DNA of 15,832 nt. Source: Acidimicrobiaceae bacterium RAAP-2 (GTDB lineage Bacteria; Actinomycetota; Acidimicrobiia; Acidimicrobiales; RAAP-2). The number at the start of each line of letters is the position of its first letter. The first letter of the stretch is position 1. The stretch is from positions 1 through 15,832 of the forward strand of contig LMAD01000040.1 in NCBI GenBank assembly GCA_001443545.1, in the 5' to 3' direction. Of this stretch, positions 1 through 7,111 are shown piece after piece. Under the pieces are notes generated by a model that did no database searches, was not told the DNA's origin, and saw only the letters and a list, made by a program, of their open reading frames with translations. The translations under genes were made by a program, and so were the position numbers.

Positions 1-39
1 CTTACGCAAGGAGGTCTGGAATCGGTGCTGGGCGACTAG
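1..39 (+). CDS. Possible C-terminal end of a gene entering from the left (partial)
   Basis: Frame 1 is open from the first base and reads LTQGGLESVLGD before a TAG at 37-39. The stop lies three bases before the convergent aldo/keto reductase stop, a normal arrangement for two convergent genes. Twelve codons are far too few to identify a product, and an open stretch this short can occur by chance, so this is only a possibility. Confidence 0.22.
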   Translation, partial: LTQGGLESVLGD

Positions 40-42
40 TGA

Positions 43-885
43 TCAGGCCGTCAGGCCGTTGAGCGCACTCACGACGGCGGCGTCCAGTTCGACCGACGAC
101 GCGGCGCAGTTCTCTTCCACGTGCGCCACCGACGACGTGCCAGGGATCGGCATCATCACCGGCGAACGCGCCAACAGCCACGCCAACGACAACTGCGCGA
201 CCGTGCAGCCCGCCTGCGTGGCTAGTTGGTCCAAGTCGCCCCCTGGTCGCGCGAGTGATCCGGCCGCCACAGGAAACCATGGGATGAAGCCGATCCCGTT
301 CGACTCGCAGTAGTCGAGAACGGCCTCACTCTGACGATTGGCGACGTTGTACAGGTTCTGTACCGTCGAGATCGGCACCACCGCCCGGGCCGCTTCAATC
401 TGTTCGACACTCACTTCGGAGAGCCCCACGGCGCGGACCTTGCCCTCTTCCAAGAGATCTGCGAGCAGACCGAACTGGTCGTCGGGCGAGACGGACGGGT
501 CAATGCGGTGGAGTTGGAACAGGTCGAGTGATTCTTGACCCAAGCGTCGCAGCGACAGCTCGCACTCCTGGCGGAGGTATTCCGGCCGGCCACAGGGGAA
601 CCACGCGTCGGGACCGGTACGGAGCAGTCCGGCCTTCGTGCCAACGCGCACATGGCCGTAGGGGTGCAGGGCCTCGGCGATCAACTCCTCGGAGATCGCT
701 GGTCCGTACGAGTCGGCCGTATCGATGAAATCGACGCCAAGTTCGACGGCACGCCGCAGCACCGCGATGGCCTCGTCGTGGTCGCGCGGTGGGCCCCATA
801 TCCCGGGACCGGTGATGCGCATTGCCCCGAAGCCGAGCCGGTTCACCGTCTGCCCGCCAACGGTGATCGTCGTTGATGTCGTCAT
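43..885 (-). CDS. Aldo/keto reductase family oxidoreductase
   Basis: Predicted 280-residue NADPH-dependent reductase of the single-domain (beta/alpha)8 AKR fold, acting in the cytosol on an unknown carbonyl substrate. The catalytic tetrad is visible: Asp55 and Tyr60 in DFIDTADSYGP, Lys84 in VGTKAGL, and His126 in FQLHRIDP. The segment STVQNLYN and the late PGTSS motif fit the cofactor-binding region of the family. The length is somewhat short but usual for bacterial Tas/YajO-like AKRs. The ATG at 885 begins MTTSTTITVGG, the natural first strand of the barrel; no strong Shine-Dalgarno is seen. It lies 62 bases downstream of the peroxiredoxin on the same strand and may be co-transcribed with it, which would suit a role in detoxifying reactive carbonyls; that role is inference. 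The family is certain, the substrate is not. Confidence 0.93.
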   Translation of the reverse strand: MTTSTTITVGGQTVNRLGFGAMRITGPGIWGPPRDHDEAIAVLRRAVELGVDFIDTADSYGPAISEELIAEALHPYGHVRVGTKAGLLRTGPDAWFPCGRPEYLRQECELSLRRLGQESLDLFQLHRIDPSVSPDDQFGLLADLLEEGKVRAVGLSEVSVEQIEAARAVVPISTVQNLYNVANRQSEAVLDYCESNGIGFIPWFPVAAGSLARPGGDLDQLATQAGCTVAQLSLAWLLARSPVMMPIPGTSSVAHVEENCAASSVELDAAVVSALNGLTA

Positions 886-947
886 AAAACCCGTTTCAAT
901 AGTGGCGACCGCGAGGCGGTAACCGGAGTAGTTGGTCGGCGAGCAGA

Positions 948-1583
948 TTACTTATTGGGCTGCGGCGTAAGTCGCAAATAGTCCTTCAGCTTGCGAAAGC
1001 CCTTGGGGAACTTCGTCTTGGCCTCGTCGTCGGTGATCGAGTTCGCGATGATCACGTCATCGCCGTCGCGCCAGTTCGCCGGGGTGGCCACCGAGTAACC
1101 CGCCACGAGCTGCAGCGAGTCCAGCACTCGAATGATCTCGTCGATGTTGCGGCCAGTGGACGCGGGGTACGTGAGTGTCAGCTTCACTTTCTTGTCCGGG
1201 CCGATGATGAAGACGCTGCGCACCGTCAAGGTGTCGTTGGCGTTGGGGTGAATCATGTCGTAGAGGCCCGCAACCTTCCGCTCTTCGTCGCCAATGATCG
1301 GAAAGTTCAGCGCCGTGCCCTGCGTCTCGGCGATGTCACTCTTCCACTGCTGGTGCGAAGCGACGTCGTCCACTGAGACGCCGATGATCTTGGTGTTGCG
1401 GCTGTCGAACTCACCCTTGCGGGCGGCGAACGCACCCAATTCGGTCGTGCAGACCGGGGTGAAGTCCTTTGGGTGCGAGAAGAGGATCCCCCAACTGTCC
1501 CCTAGCCATTCGTAGAAATCAATTGGGCCATCCGTGGTGTCCGCCGAGAAATTCGGGGCCAGGTCACCGAGACGAATCGTCAT
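948..1583 (-). CDS. Peroxiredoxin, 1-Cys Prx6-type (AhpC/TSA family)
   Basis: A 211-residue thiol peroxidase that reduces hydrogen peroxide and organic hydroperoxides in the cytosol. The peroxidatic cysteine is Cys45 in the motif FTPVCTTELG, preceded by SHPKD. The C-terminal half (TLTYPASTGRNIDEIIRVLDSLQL, then a long tail with PKGFRKLKDYLR) is characteristic of the Prx6 subgroup and its length fits. No second cysteine is present, so this is a true 1-Cys enzyme that must be re-reduced by an external thiol. The ATG at 1583 has a good ribosome binding site, AAGGAG at 1589-1594 on the minus strand with a 5-base spacer. It is probably the first gene of a two-gene unit with the aldo/keto reductase. 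Confidence 0.95.
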   Translation of the reverse strand: MTIRLGDLAPNFSADTTDGPIDFYEWLGDSWGILFSHPKDFTPVCTTELGAFAARKGEFDSRNTKIIGVSVDDVASHQQWKSDIAETQGTALNFPIIGDEERKVAGLYDMIHPNANDTLTVRSVFIIGPDKKVKLTLTYPASTGRNIDEIIRVLDSLQLVAGYSVATPANWRDGDDVIIANSITDDEAKTKFPKGFRKLKDYLRLTPQPNK

Positions 1584-1722
1584 ACTCGCTCCTTATTCGC
1601 TACACCAGTCGAACGACTGCGTGTTCAGCATAATGGGCCCCCTCGGCGATTACGCCATCGCACAATGGTTCGTGTCCGGTCACCGGCGCCCTGGGCCACC
1701 TCATGATTTGGGCATCGCGCGG

Positions 1723-1749
1723 CGGTCCCGCCGACCCCGACGGGGACCG
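1723..1749. repeat. Inverted repeat in the divergent intergenic region
   Basis: The 247-base gap between the peroxiredoxin and HAD gene starts holds a perfect 7-bp inverted repeat, CGGTCCC at 1723-1729 and GGGACCG at 1743-1749. A smaller palindrome, CCCCGACGGGG, lies inside it. It could be a regulator site or a leader hairpin for either gene. I see no convincing -35/-10 pair and no gene elsewhere in the gap, and GC-rich DNA makes such repeats fairly frequent by chance. Confidence 0.3.
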
Positions 1750-1830
1750 AGCCGACCAGGCTTGCCCCGTTTCGATTTGAATTACCGCTCGGTGTCAACG
1801 CGGGGTGACAAAGCCTGAGAAACTGGCGGA

Positions 1831-2523
1831 GTGCCAAACTCCCACGCGACTCGAGAACCCGTCGTAGCAGCCTTCGACCTCGACGGAACGCTCACCGAAG
1901 GTGGCAGCGTCTTTCGCTGGCTGCGCTGGATTGCGGGAGCCCGCCGGACCTACGGCGCCACGCTGCGCCTCGCGATTCCCTTGATCGGTGGAGCCCTTCG
2001 CAGCGGACGCACGGCGGACAACGCCAAGGAACGGCTGTTCCTGCGCCTGCTCGCCGGGCGACTCGAGTCCGACGTAGTCGAAGAGTCCCGAGCGTTCATC
2101 CTCGAACACCTCGGTGGACGACTCCGACCCAAGACACTCGCGCGACTTCGCTGGCACCTGGAAGCCGGACACGACGTCGTCATCGTTTCCGCTTCGCCCG
2201 AGATGTACGTGCGGGTGGTCGCCGAGCAGTTGGGCGCCCACGGCGCGCTCGGTACGCGGCTCGCGGCCGATCCGCTCGGACACCTAACGGGCGGTTACCT
2301 CGGACGAAACTGTCGCGGGTCGGAGAAGATGCGCCGGCTGAATGACTGGATCGCCGAACGCCAATACCCCGGCGAACCGGTGATCTACGCCTACGGGAAC
2401 TCTCGAGGCGACCGGCGGCTGATGCGCCTCGCCACCCACCCCTTCAACGCGGGCAAACTCGGCCGAATCGGGTCGTTGCGTCGTTACCCGCGACTGACGA
2501 CCGAGACTCCTACCACTGCGTAA
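1831..2523 (+). CDS. HAD-superfamily subfamily IB hydrolase (phosphoserine phosphatase-like)
   Basis: A 230-residue phosphohydrolase of the haloacid dehalogenase fold. All four motifs are present: the nucleophile motif FDLDGT with Asp16 and Asp18, motif II VSAS in the segment VVIVSASPEMYV, a motif III lysine in GSEKMRRL, and motif IV YGNSRGDRRLM. The helical cap between motifs I and II and the overall length match the HAD-IB group typified by SerB-like phosphatases and related phospholipid or sugar phosphatases, so the substrate cannot be fixed. The start is the GTG at 1831; no clear Shine-Dalgarno precedes it, so the transcript may be leaderless or nearly so. The 3' end overlaps the convergent transporter ATPase gene by 14 bases. 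An HAD phosphatase beside a glycan exporter could act on the same pathway, but that is inference. Confidence 0.9.
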   Translation: MPNSHATREPVVAAFDLDGTLTEGGSVFRWLRWIAGARRTYGATLRLAIPLIGGALRSGRTADNAKERLFLRLLAGRLESDVVEESRAFILEHLGGRLRPKTLARLRWHLEAGHDVVIVSASPEMYVRVVAEQLGAHGALGTRLAADPLGHLTGGYLGRNCRGSEKMRRLNDWIAERQYPGEPVIYAYGNSRGDRRLMRLATHPFNAGKLGRIGSLRRYPRLTTETPTTA

Positions 2524-3658
2524 CCGACGACTCGATCGCCACCACGCCCGATGATCGACCGTCGTAGAGCACTTGTAGCGAGGCAGCCTTCTCGCGCCAG
2601 GCAATCATCGTCGCGCCCTGCGGTTCGACGAGACCCACGTTGAGGTCGTACACGCCGTCCAACAGCGGGACGTTCGCCAGTTCAACCCCAACCTTGTTCA
2701 CCCCGGGACGTAGTTCCACCGGGGCCGCCTGCGCGTCGTTGCGACTGACCAGCAGACCCGTGCGAGTGAATATCTCGAGCACCAGATTGCCGCTCACCGC
2801 GTGATGACTCGACAAGGTCACCTCGAACTTCAAACTGGCACCGTGTCGGACCTCAAAGGTGCCAGTCGGCGCTGACACACCATCGATGTTGACGGCACCC
2901 GTCCCCCCCGGACGGTGGTCAACCACGTCGCCGAGCAGCCGCTCACGGAAGATCCGAAGTGCGTCGGTGACCGGTCCGTCCGCGACCATGGCCCCGTGAT
3001 CGAGGACGATCGCGCGATCACAGATGGCCCGTACGGTGTCGGCCTGGTGCGTGACGAGCAGAATCGTCCGACCCTCACGCTGGAAGTGTCGGATGCGGTC
3101 GATGCACTTGGCCTGAAAGCGTTCGTCACCGACCGCGAGGACCTCGTCCACCACCAGGATGTCCGGGTTGACATTGACCGCGACCGCGAAGGCGAGTCGG
3201 ACGTACATCCCACTCGAATAGAACTTGACCGGGGTGTCGATGAAGTGTTCGAGCTCGCTGAAGGCCACCACCTCATCGAAGATGGCGTCGACCATCTTGC
3301 GCGTGAAGCCCAGCATCGATCCGTAGAGGTAGACGTTGTCGCGACCAGAGAGTTCAGGTTGAAATCCGGCGCCGAGCTCCAAGAGCGCCGCGAGATTACC
3401 CCGGAGACGTATCTGCCCGTTCGTCGGTTTGAGGACGCCGCAGATGCACTTCAGCAACGTGGATTTCCCTGATCCATTGTGTCCGACGATTCCCAGCGTC
3501 TCACCTTGGGCAACGTTGAAATTGATGTCAGTCAGGGCGTCGAAGATTTCCGACGAGCCCGATCGGGGGTGCAGAATGCGTTCCTTGAGCGTCTGATTGC
3601 GTTCGTGGTGAATCGTGAAACGCTTCGATATCCCCTCCACCTCGATGACGTTGGTCAT
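2510..3658 (-). CDS. Polysaccharide/teichoic acid-type ABC exporter, ATP-binding protein (Wzt/TagH-like)
   Basis: A 382-residue ATPase that would power export of a lipid-linked glycan through the adjacent permease. Walker A is GHNGSGKST (59-67), the signature is YSSGM (147-151), Walker B is ILVVDE (167-172), and the switch histidine is His204 in LVTHQ. Residues from about 250 to the end form a second, beta-rich domain resembling the carbohydrate-binding C-terminal domain of Wzt (LKFEVTLSSHHAVSGNLVLE and following), implying that a specific glycan cap is recognised before export. The start is the ATG at 3658, directly after the permease stop (TAATG, one-base overlap). The frame is open upstream to 4093, but that part lies antisense to nothing and overlaps the permease on the same strand in another frame, so I exclude it. 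Confidence 0.93.
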   Translation of the reverse strand: MTNVIEVEGISKRFTIHHERNQTLKERILHPRSGSSEIFDALTDINFNVAQGETLGIVGHNGSGKSTLLKCICGVLKPTNGQIRLRGNLAALLELGAGFQPELSGRDNVYLYGSMLGFTRKMVDAIFDEVVAFSELEHFIDTPVKFYSSGMYVRLAFAVAVNVNPDILVVDEVLAVGDERFQAKCIDRIRHFQREGRTILLVTHQADTVRAICDRAIVLDHGAMVADGPVTDALRIFRERLLGDVVDHRPGGTGAVNIDGVSAPTGTFEVRHGASLKFEVTLSSHHAVSGNLVLEIFTRTGLLVSRNDAQAAPVELRPGVNKVGVELANVPLLDGVYDLNVGLVEPQGATMIAWREKAASLQVLYDGRSSGVVAIESSVTQW

Positions 3659-4587
3659 TACAGCTCCGACTCGAAATTGCCTTCGAGACGGCCGAAAATG
3701 ACCAACGCGATGAGGAACAGGGCGATGGAGAAGACGAGCAGTCCTGCGTTGACCAACGCGAAGGTAGACATCGACCAGGTGGGCAAGATGTGCAAGGGCA
3801 GTCCGGTCGTCGTCGAGCGAACCGACGTGTGAACATAGAAGATGCGCTGGAACGTCAGGATGATCGGGGTCATGGGATTGATGAAGTAGAGCGCGGTCAA
3901 ACCACGAACTCGGAGGGCCGGTGCGATGGAGTTCTCGTAGGAGTACACGACCGGCGAAACCCAAAACCAGAGCTGCAGGACGACGTCCATCAGGTGCCGT
4001 ACGTCGCGCAAGTAGACGGTAATCGCGGACATCACGACCGCAATCGATGCGGTGAGTAGATAGAGCGCCACGAACGAAACCGGGAGGAGCCACAAGAAAC
4101 TCCAGGCCGGGGCGTGTCCGATCAAGGCGAGGAAGATCGCGAGCACCACGATTTGAATAGCGAAATAGATCACCGAGGCGCCGACGTTGGACAGCGCCAG
4201 GATCTCCCTCGGGAACGACACCTTCTTGACCAGACCGGCGCGGTCAACGATGACGCCGGTAGCGCTACTCACCGCGCTCTGGAACATGTTCCAGACAATG
4301 AGCCCGGAGAAGAGGTAGACGACGAAGTAGGGGATCCCGTTCTTGAGAAAGACCGAGAAGACGAGGAAGTAGGTCGCGAGCGTCAGCGCGGGCGAGAGCA
4401 TCGACCAGAACAGTCCGAGGGCCGATCCCTTGTACTTGATCCGGATGTCGGAGATGATGAGGCTCGAAAGCAGCTCGCGGCGCGCCACCAGATTCGCGAG
4501 CCTCGTCCTGAGGCTCGCTCGAGCACTGACGACGCGTACCGGTGATGCAACGAGTGACCGTTGTTCCGCCGATGATTCGTCGTCCAC
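3658..4587 (-). CDS. ABC-2 type permease of a polysaccharide/teichoic acid exporter (Wzm/TagG-like)
   Basis: A 309-residue integral membrane protein forming the channel half of a glycan exporter. It shows the family's N-terminal amphipathic stretch and motif DIRIKYKGSALGLFWSMLSP (about 47-66), followed by about six hydrophobic segments. The conserved loop VYLRDVRHLMDV, then FWVSPVVY and NPMTPII, are typical of Wzm-like permeases. The start is a GTG at 4587 sharing one base with the ClpP stop (TAGTG), and its stop shares one base with the ATPase start, so all three genes are likely translationally coupled. No glycosyltransferase is nearby, so the exported glycan cannot be named. Confidence 0.93.
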   Translation of the reverse strand: MDDESSAEQRSLVASPVRVVSARASLRTRLANLVARRELLSSLIISDIRIKYKGSALGLFWSMLSPALTLATYFLVFSVFLKNGIPYFVVYLFSGLIVWNMFQSAVSSATGVIVDRAGLVKKVSFPREILALSNVGASVIYFAIQIVVLAIFLALIGHAPAWSFLWLLPVSFVALYLLTASIAVVMSAITVYLRDVRHLMDVVLQLWFWVSPVVYSYENSIAPALRVRGLTALYFINPMTPIILTFQRIFYVHTSVRSTTTGLPLHILPTWSMSTFALVNAGLLVFSIALFLIALVIFGRLEGNFESEL

Positions 4588-5174
4588 TAGGCCCCTTGGC
4601 GAATCGCCGAGCGGTCGATGACGGCATCGATGAATCCGTACTCCACGGCCTCTTGCGCGGTGAACCAGCGGTCGCGATCGGAGTCGGCCTCGATGCGTTC
4701 CACCGGCTGGCCCGTGTGGAACGCGATGCGGTCAGCGAGCATCTTCTTCATGTAGACGATCTGTTCGGCCTGAATCGCGATATCGGACGCCTGCCCCTGC
4801 ATGCCGCCCAACGAGGGCTGGTGCATCAGGATACGACTGTGCGGCAGTGAGAACCGCTTGCCCGGCGCACCAGCGCACAGGAGAAACTGGCCCATTGACG
4901 CCGCCATACCGACACAAATCGTCCGGATGTCGCAGTTCACGTACTGCATCGTGTCGTAGATGGCCAACCCATCGGTCACCGAACCGCCCGGCGAGTTGAT
5001 GTAGAGGCTGATGTCCTTGTCCCGGTCTTCGGCTTCGAGCAGCAATAATTCGGCGCAGATCCGATTGGCCGTGTTCTGATCCACCTGCGATCCGAGGAAG
5101 ACAATCCGTTCCCGGAGGAGTCGCTGGTTCAGGTCGTTGGCCCCTAATCCTTCAGCCATGGCGGAGTTAATCAT
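4587..5174 (-). CDS. clpP: ATP-dependent Clp protease proteolytic subunit
   Basis: A 195-residue serine peptidase that forms tetradecameric chambers and degrades proteins delivered by ClpX or ClpC. The catalytic triad can be read as Ser93 in GMAASMGQF, His118 in ILMHQPS, and Asp168 in the SDRDRWF segment by alignment with Escherichia coli ClpP. The motifs YINSPGGSV and HTGQP are intact and the length is normal. The ATG at 5174 is used; a second ATG at 5159 would remove five residues, and neither has a strong Shine-Dalgarno. Actinobacteria usually encode two ClpP paralogues in tandem beside tig and clpX; here a single copy is followed instead by glycan exporter genes, so a partner subunit is presumably elsewhere. 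The tmRNA tag encoded at 12597-12632 ends in VAA, a natural Clp substrate. Confidence 0.96.
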   Translation of the reverse strand: MINSAMAEGLGANDLNQRLLRERIVFLGSQVDQNTANRICAELLLLEAEDRDKDISLYINSPGGSVTDGLAIYDTMQYVNCDIRTICVGMAASMGQFLLCAGAPGKRFSLPHSRILMHQPSLGGMQGQASDIAIQAEQIVYMKKMLADRIAFHTGQPVERIEADSDRDRWFTAQEAVEYGFIDAVIDRSAIRQGA

Positions 5175-5235
5175 GGGACCAATCTACTGGACGTGCGCGC
5201 AGCCACTCCGTGGGCGACCTAATGTGGGGTCTCTC

Positions 5236-5315
5236 GCGGGCGTGGCGGAATTGGCAGACGCGCTGGTTTTAGGTACCAGTTCTTCGGAGTGTGGGTTCGA
5301 GTCCCTCCGCCCGCA
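5236..5315 (+). tRNA. tRNA-Leu (anticodon UAG)
   Basis: The acceptor stem is a perfect 7-bp pair, 5236-5242 with 5308-5314, with discriminator A at 5315 and no encoded CCA. The anticodon stem CTGGT/ACCAG (5263-5267 with 5275-5279) encloses a 7-base loop with anticodon TAG at 5270-5272, reading CUN leucine codons. The variable arm (5280-5290) is a short hairpin capped by a cUUCGg tetraloop. The T loop is TTCGAGT. The T stem, GTGGG with CCCTC, contains one T-T mismatch (5292 with 5306), which is unusual. Identity is clear from the anticodon and extra arm. Confidence 0.95.
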
Positions 5316-5399
5316 CGCATGACCCGATGATTCTTCTGCTAACGTGTATCGGACGTTCGCCGCACATCGCGGTGGAGACCGATTCGACCGTGACATTTC

Positions 5400-5427
5400 G
5401 AGTTGGGCTCACCTCAACTCACAGGAG
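5400..5427 (+). promoter_or_regulatory. Leader hairpin abutting the helicase ribosome binding site
   Basis: An 8-bp stem with one G-T wobble is formed by 5400-5407 and 5413-5420 around the 5-base loop CTCAC. Two bases later comes the ribosome binding site AGGAG at 5423-5427, five bases before the GTG start at 5433. Such a stem could hide or expose the start region depending on temperature or on bound protein. The pairing and the ribosome binding site are seen; the regulatory role is inference. About 117 bases separate the tRNA-Leu end from the GTG. TAACGT at 5340-5345 (within TGCTAACGT) is a weak -10 candidate without a good -35. Confidence 0.45.
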
Positions 5428-5432
5428 TCATC

Positions 5433-7100
5433 GTGTCCGTATCCTTCGCCGATCTCGGCGTGCCCACCAACCTGGTCGATCGCCTTCGCGCGCGCGGCAT
5501 CACCGAATCGTTCCCCATCCAAGAGGCATCGATTCCCGACGCCCTGGCCGGTCGCGACGTCGTCGGCAAGGCGGCCACCGGCTCCGGGAAGACCCTCGCC
5601 TTCGGCCTACCGATGCTGGCCCGACTCGGCACCGCTCGTCCCCGTCAGCCACTCGGCTTGATCCTGGTCCCGACTCGCGAACTGGCCAGTCAGGTCCAAA
5701 AGGAATTGGCGCAGCTCACCAATGACCGTGGGCGACGCATCATCACCATCTTCGGTGGTACCTCGTACAACACCACGCGCAAGGCACTGAACGCCGGGGT
5801 TGACCTTGTCGTGGCCTGCCCCGGCCGGCTTGAGGATCTCCTCGAGCAGCGCACGCTGGACCTCTCCGCCGTGACGACCGTGGTCGTCGACGAAGCCGAC
5901 CGCATGGCCGACATGGGCTTTCTGCCCGCCGTTCGTCGTATCGTCGGCGCCACGCCATCGGATCGCCACGTGATGCTGTTCTCGGCCACGATGGGCCCCG
6001 ACGTCGCGGCGCTCGTCAGCGCCTTCACCCACGACGCGATCATCCACGACGTCGTCGGCAACGAGGCACCGAGCGATGTCGACCACTACTTCTGGCGCGT
6101 CGCCCGTGACCAGCGGCCCCAGGTGACGGCCGACATCGTCGAGCAGTACGACCGCGCCATCGTCTTCACTCGCACCAAGCACGGCGCGGACCGCCTCGCT
6201 CGCCAACTCGGTGAGCGTGGCGTCTCCTCGGTCGCGTTACACGGTGACCGGACCCAGGCTCAGCGCGAACGCGCACTGCGCGCCATGAAGAATGGCGAGA
6301 CGCGGGTTCTCGTAGCGACCGACGTCGCCGCGCGGGGAATCCACATCGACCTGCTGCCCGTCGTCGTGCACTACGACCCGCCGACCCAAGCGACGGACTA
6401 CCTCCACCGCTCCGGGCGCACCGGGCGTGCGGGGGCGACCGGAGCGGTCATCTCGCTGGTCAGCGATGACGTGGCGGGTCACGTCAAGCGGATGCAGCGT
6501 TCGCTCGGGCTACCCACGACCCTGGACGATCCGCAGAACGCGACGGCGCTGCGACTCGGGGCGGTTGACGACGCCGTCGCGGCCCAGTCCCTCGACGAGC
6601 GCCCGCGTTCGCGCTCGTCGCGTTCGAGCGAACCAGCTCGTCGCGAGAGTTCCGACCGCCCCGCGGGGCGCTTTACCGAGCGCCCGCGTGATCGAGCCGA
6701 CGGACGTCGGGCTCGTACGTCTCCCGAGGCCCCGCGCGGTGAATCGCGCCCAGCGACGCGCGCTCCTCGCGAGGAGTACCGCAACGATGCACCCCGCAAC
6801 GCCTCGCGCGCAACGCCTCGCGCGCCACGCGAGGAGTACCGCGAGCTCAAGACGTCTGGTACCGGTGGACGTTCCAAGAACGGCCAAGCGGTCGTGAGCT
6901 TCTTCAACGACTCCAAGGGGTTCGGGTTCGCCAGCGACGACAAGGGTGACGACTTGTTCATCCACTTCTCCAACATCGTCGGCGACGGCTTCAAGACACT
7001 CAGCCAGGGTCAGACGATCGCCTACGACGAGGCCACCGGCCCCAAGGGTCGCGAGGCCCGAAACGTGCGCGTCGTCGCGGGCAACACGCGGCGCCGATAG
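5433..7100 (+). CDS. DEAD-box RNA helicase with C-terminal cold-shock domain
   Basis: A 555-residue ATP-dependent RNA helicase, expected to remodel structured RNA during ribosome assembly or mRNA turnover. The Q motif contains Gln30, motif I is ATGSGKT (48-54), Ia PTRELA (80-85), Ib CPGR (129-132), motif II DEAD (153-156), III SAT (184-186), and motif VI HRSGRTGRAG (325-334). Residues about 388-480 form a low-complexity linker rich in Arg, Ser, Pro and Glu. Residues about 484-548 are a cold-shock domain with RNP1 KGFGFA (495-500) and RNP2 LFIHFS (508-513), giving a second RNA-binding module in place of the RNA-binding domain of Escherichia coli DeaD. The GTG at 5433 is preferred over an in-frame start at 5403 because of AGGAG five bases upstream and because SFADLGV is the usual N-terminus. 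The FKBP gene follows after 11 bases. Confidence 0.94.
   Translation: MSVSFADLGVPTNLVDRLRARGITESFPIQEASIPDALAGRDVVGKAATGSGKTLAFGLPMLARLGTARPRQPLGLILVPTRELASQVQKELAQLTNDRGRRIITIFGGTSYNTTRKALNAGVDLVVACPGRLEDLLEQRTLDLSAVTTVVVDEADRMADMGFLPAVRRIVGATPSDRHVMLFSATMGPDVAALVSAFTHDAIIHDVVGNEAPSDVDHYFWRVARDQRPQVTADIVEQYDRAIVFTRTKHGADRLARQLGERGVSSVALHGDRTQAQRERALRAMKNGETRVLVATDVAARGIHIDLLPVVVHYDPPTQATDYLHRSGRTGRAGATGAVISLVSDDVAGHVKRMQRSLGLPTTLDDPQNATALRLGAVDDAVAAQSLDERPRSRSSRSSEPARRESSDRPAGRFTERPRDRADGRRARTSPEAPRGESRPATRAPREEYRNDAPRNASRATPRAPREEYRELKTSGTGGRSKNGQAVVSFFNDSKGFGFASDDKGDDLFIHFSNIVGDGFKTLSQGQTIAYDEATGPKGREARNVRVVAGNTRRR
6768..6842 (+). repeat. Direct repeat in the helicase linker
   Basis: The 15-base string CGCGAGGAGTACCGC occurs at 6768-6782 and again at 6828-6842, sixty bases apart and in frame. 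Both copies are part of the peptide APREEYR, but the Ala and Pro codons before them differ between copies. This indicates a duplicated linker unit under selection or an older duplication. Confidence 0.7.
6797..6824 (+). repeat. Perfect 14-bp tandem repeat inside the helicase coding region
   Basis: CAACGCCTCGCGCG is present twice head to tail at 6797-6810 and 6811-6824. Because 14 is not a multiple of three, the same DNA is read in two frames (within RNASRATPRAP). The cold-shock domain downstream is still in frame, so any 14-base gain must have been balanced by another indel in the linker. Confidence 0.75.
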
Positions 7101-7111
7101 CATTATCGGCC

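Noticed and set aside
1534..1818. Open frame on the plus strand across the peroxiredoxin start and the intergenic gap
   Set aside because: Its composition is arginine/proline-rich with no recognisable motif, and it overlaps the start of a certain gene; typical of non-coding frames in GC-rich DNA.
3659..4093. N-terminal extension of the transporter ATPase frame by 145 residues
   Set aside because: It overlaps the well-supported permease on the same strand in another frame, and the ABC domain starts properly at the ATG at 3658 that overlaps the permease stop.
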